A DNA stretch of 64,000 nucleotides, taken from the NCBI RefSeq assembly GCF_002101395.1, contig NZ_CP019706.1:744001-808000 (forward strand). Direction: 5' to 3'. Origin of the DNA: Pantoea alhagi (lineage in GTDB: Bacteria; Pseudomonadota; Gammaproteobacteria; Enterobacterales; Enterobacteriaceae). Positions 62,721 through 64,000 of this stretch are shown piece by piece (positions within the stretch are counted from its first letter, which is position 1; each line of letters starts with the position of its first letter). The notes below the pieces were generated by a model. It ran no database searches. It was not told the DNA's origin and saw only the letters and a program-made list of their open reading frames with translations. Position numbers and translations under genes: made by a program.

Positions 62721-62984
62721 TTGGCTAATATCAAATCAGCTAAGAAACGCGCCGTAACATCTGAGAAACGTCGCAAGCATAACGCAAGCCGTCGTTCTAT
62801 GATGCGTACTTTTATCAAGAAAGTATACGCAGCAGTTGAAGCTGGCGATAAAGAAGCTGCACAGAAAGCATTTAACGAAATGCAACCGATCGTGGACCGT
62901 CAGGCTGCTAAAGGTCTGATCCACAAAAACAAAGCTGCACGTCATAAAGCTAACCTGACTGCACAGATCAACAAACTGGCTTAA
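62721..62984 (+). CDS. rpsT: 30S ribosomal protein S20
   Basis: Primary-binding 30S protein of 87 residues, rich in Lys, Arg and Ala with long alpha-helical stretches (ANIKSAKKRAVTSEKRRKHN near the start). Translation starts at TTG, as in E. coli rpsT, where the poor start codon supports autogenous translational control; the Shine-Dalgarno is GGAG (62710-62713). Followed by a strong terminator. Confidence 0.98.
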   Translation: MANIKSAKKRAVTSEKRRKHNASRRSMMRTFIKKVYAAVEAGDKEAAQKAFNEMQPIVDRQAAKGLIHKNKAARHKANLTAQINKLA

Positions 62985-63011
62985 TCGCCACTTGTTAATC
63001 AGCTTTGAAAG

Positions 63012-63036
63012 AACCGGCCAGTGGCCGGTTTTTTTT
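63012..63036 (+). terminator. rpsT terminator
   Basis: AACCGGCC (63012-63019) and GGCCGGTT (63023-63030) form an 8-bp GC-rich stem with a 3-base loop, followed by eight Ts. Confidence 0.93.
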
Positions 63037-63046
63037 CGTCCTGATT

Positions 63047-64000
63047 TTATGAGTCCCAAATCGCTCCGTAAGCGGCGATGCCCTGCGCTTCACATCCTTC
63101 CACTACATAATCGGTTAACGGACGGTTCGCAATACAGATTACCGCTTCCGCATTAATCTCTTTGACCTTCTGACAGGCCAGCAGCAGCAGATCCGGTTTG
63201 CCGTGTGCATCGGTATCCCAAATCAATACGCCTGGGTGTGCCGCAATAATCTCATTAACGAACGCTTCGCCATAGGTCACAAACGGATTACGGGTTGACC
63301 AGATCAATTTACAGGGACGCGGATTGTTCACCAGATGCGGCAGCAGTGGGCCAATTCCGCTTCCGGTGGCGACATAGACTACCGAGTTAAATAGCTTGTT
63401 CATGCTGCCAACGCCGGGCGTGGGTATGCCCTTAAACCAGACGTGTGATGGCGGATTATCAATAAAGCGCGAGGTCCAGTCTCCGGCGCGGGAGATCAGC
63501 ATCCGGCAGCCATGTCGTTTCACCAGCGGAATATTGGCAAACGCATGCCATTCCGTTAGCGGATGCAGGCTAATGGCCAGCGTCGAACCAGGAAAGGGAT
63601 CCTGCGGCAAAGCAAACTGAATAATCACCGCATGGGAAGAAGGCCGCGTCACTTCGATGGGAACGCGCCGTAAACGCAGCCAGGGAAGCAGAATGCTACA
63701 GGTAATAGCCAACAGTCCCCAGAACGCGAAAGCGTGGCTGAGATGATGCCAGCGCCATTCACCGTGATGGCTGTCACGCACGAACCATAAAACCTGTAGC
63801 CATGAGAGCGCAAGCGAACTCCAGCCAACGTAGCGATGCATATGTTCAAACAGGTTATGATAGCGTCGTCTCACCTGCGGCAGCGCCGTCAGGGAAATGG
63901 CGCACAGCATCAGCACCAACAGAACATTAACCGTAAGAAGCTGAGTGGATAGCCCGCCCTGCGTCTGCTGTTGACAAAAAGCAGCCAACGTAAAAAGCAG
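63047..64000 (-). CDS. Membrane protein with C-terminal reductase-like domain, 5' part outside window
   Basis: The frame is open to the right edge, so only the C-terminal 317 residues are visible. Three hydrophobic segments with histidines (HNLFEHMHRYVGW; HHLSHAFAFWG) recall ferric-reductase or heme-binding membrane proteins. They are followed by a soluble domain with RMLISRAGDWTSRFI, the dinucleotide-binding VVYVATGSGIGPLLPHL, LIWSTRNPF, IWDTDAHGKPD and a YGAIWDS end. From memory, this set resembles the C-terminal membrane/oxidoreductase module attached or adjacent to adenylate-forming NRPS-like enzymes, best known in fungi. No E. coli homologue. Actual function unknown. Confidence 0.6.
   Translation of the reverse strand: MLFTLAAFCQQQTQGGLSTQLLTVNVLLVLMLCAISLTALPQVRRRYHNLFEHMHRYVGWSSLALSWLQVLWFVRDSHHGEWRWHHLSHAFAFWGLLAITCSILLPWLRLRRVPIEVTRPSSHAVIIQFALPQDPFPGSTLAISLHPLTEWHAFANIPLVKRHGCRMLISRAGDWTSRFIDNPPSHVWFKGIPTPGVGSMNKLFNSVVYVATGSGIGPLLPHLVNNPRPCKLIWSTRNPFVTYGEAFVNEIIAAHPGVLIWDTDAHGKPDLLLLACQKVKEINAEAVICIANRPLTDYVVEGCEAQGIAAYGAIWDS

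Noticed and set aside
1..64000. Search for tRNA, rRNA, CRISPR arrays, insertion sequences, prophage or defence genes
   Set aside because: No such structure or recognisable gene was seen anywhere in the window; the short repeats found lack the regular spacer pattern of CRISPR.

Overview
The window is a contiguous chromosomal segment of a gamma-proteobacterium of the order Enterobacterales. Nearly every protein is close to its Escherichia coli counterpart, and gene order follows the E. coli 0-2 minute region in reverse. Missing E. coli neighbours (araBAD, leuO, kefC, cai), a bactofilin beside a porin, and a PhoX-like gene between apaH and folA suggest an Erwiniaceae-type genome (Pantoea, Mixta or Erwinia). 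The genus call is inference, not demonstrated.

Layout. 1-13054 (minus): the 5' half of the division and cell wall (dcw) cluster, mraZ-rsmH-ftsL-ftsI-murE-murF-mraY-murD-ftsW-murG-murC-ddlB (ddlB cut by the window edge), tightly overlapping and read from one promoter with three MraZ boxes. 13592-17009 (minus): cra and ilvIH. 17698-22668 (plus): leuL attenuator and leuABCD. 22677-25844: setA, a short SgrS-like sRNA and divergent sgrR, the glucose-phosphate stress module. 25886-29296 (plus): TPP riboswitch and thiBPQ thiamine transporter. 29385-30149 (minus): DedA-family yabI, followed by a decayed gene where E. coli carries ara genes. 30879-36973 (plus): polB, rapA, rluA. 36974-37489: palindromic and direct repeats. 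37490-38317 (minus): djlA. 38500-45304 (plus): lptD-surA-pdxA-rsmA-apaG-apaH. 45335-47810 (minus): Tat-exported PhoX-like protein and folA. 48442-50357: bactofilin and a convergent porin. 50503-56177 (minus): carB, carA, dapB. 56707-62403 (minus): ispH-fkpB-lspA-ileS-ribF. 62721-62984 (plus): rpsT. 63047-64000 (minus): C-terminal part of a membrane protein with a reductase-like domain, cut by the right edge.

The genes are mainly housekeeping: peptidoglycan precursor synthesis and septation, branched-chain amino acid synthesis, thiamine uptake, outer-membrane biogenesis (LptD plus its chaperone SurA), carbamoyl phosphate and lysine/DAP synthesis, isoprenoid and flavin synthesis. Regulation visible in the sequence includes MraZ boxes, leu attenuation through CTA leucine codons, a TPP riboswitch, an ARG box on carAB, and several non-ATG starts (GTG for murE, cra, thiB and polB; TTG for carA and rpsT).

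No defence island, prophage, insertion sequence, CRISPR array, tRNA or rRNA was seen. The most unusual content sits in the variable gaps: the truncated C-terminal gene, the bactofilin/porin insertion, the reduced SgrS, the repeat cluster between rluA and djlA, and the gene remnant upstream of polB.
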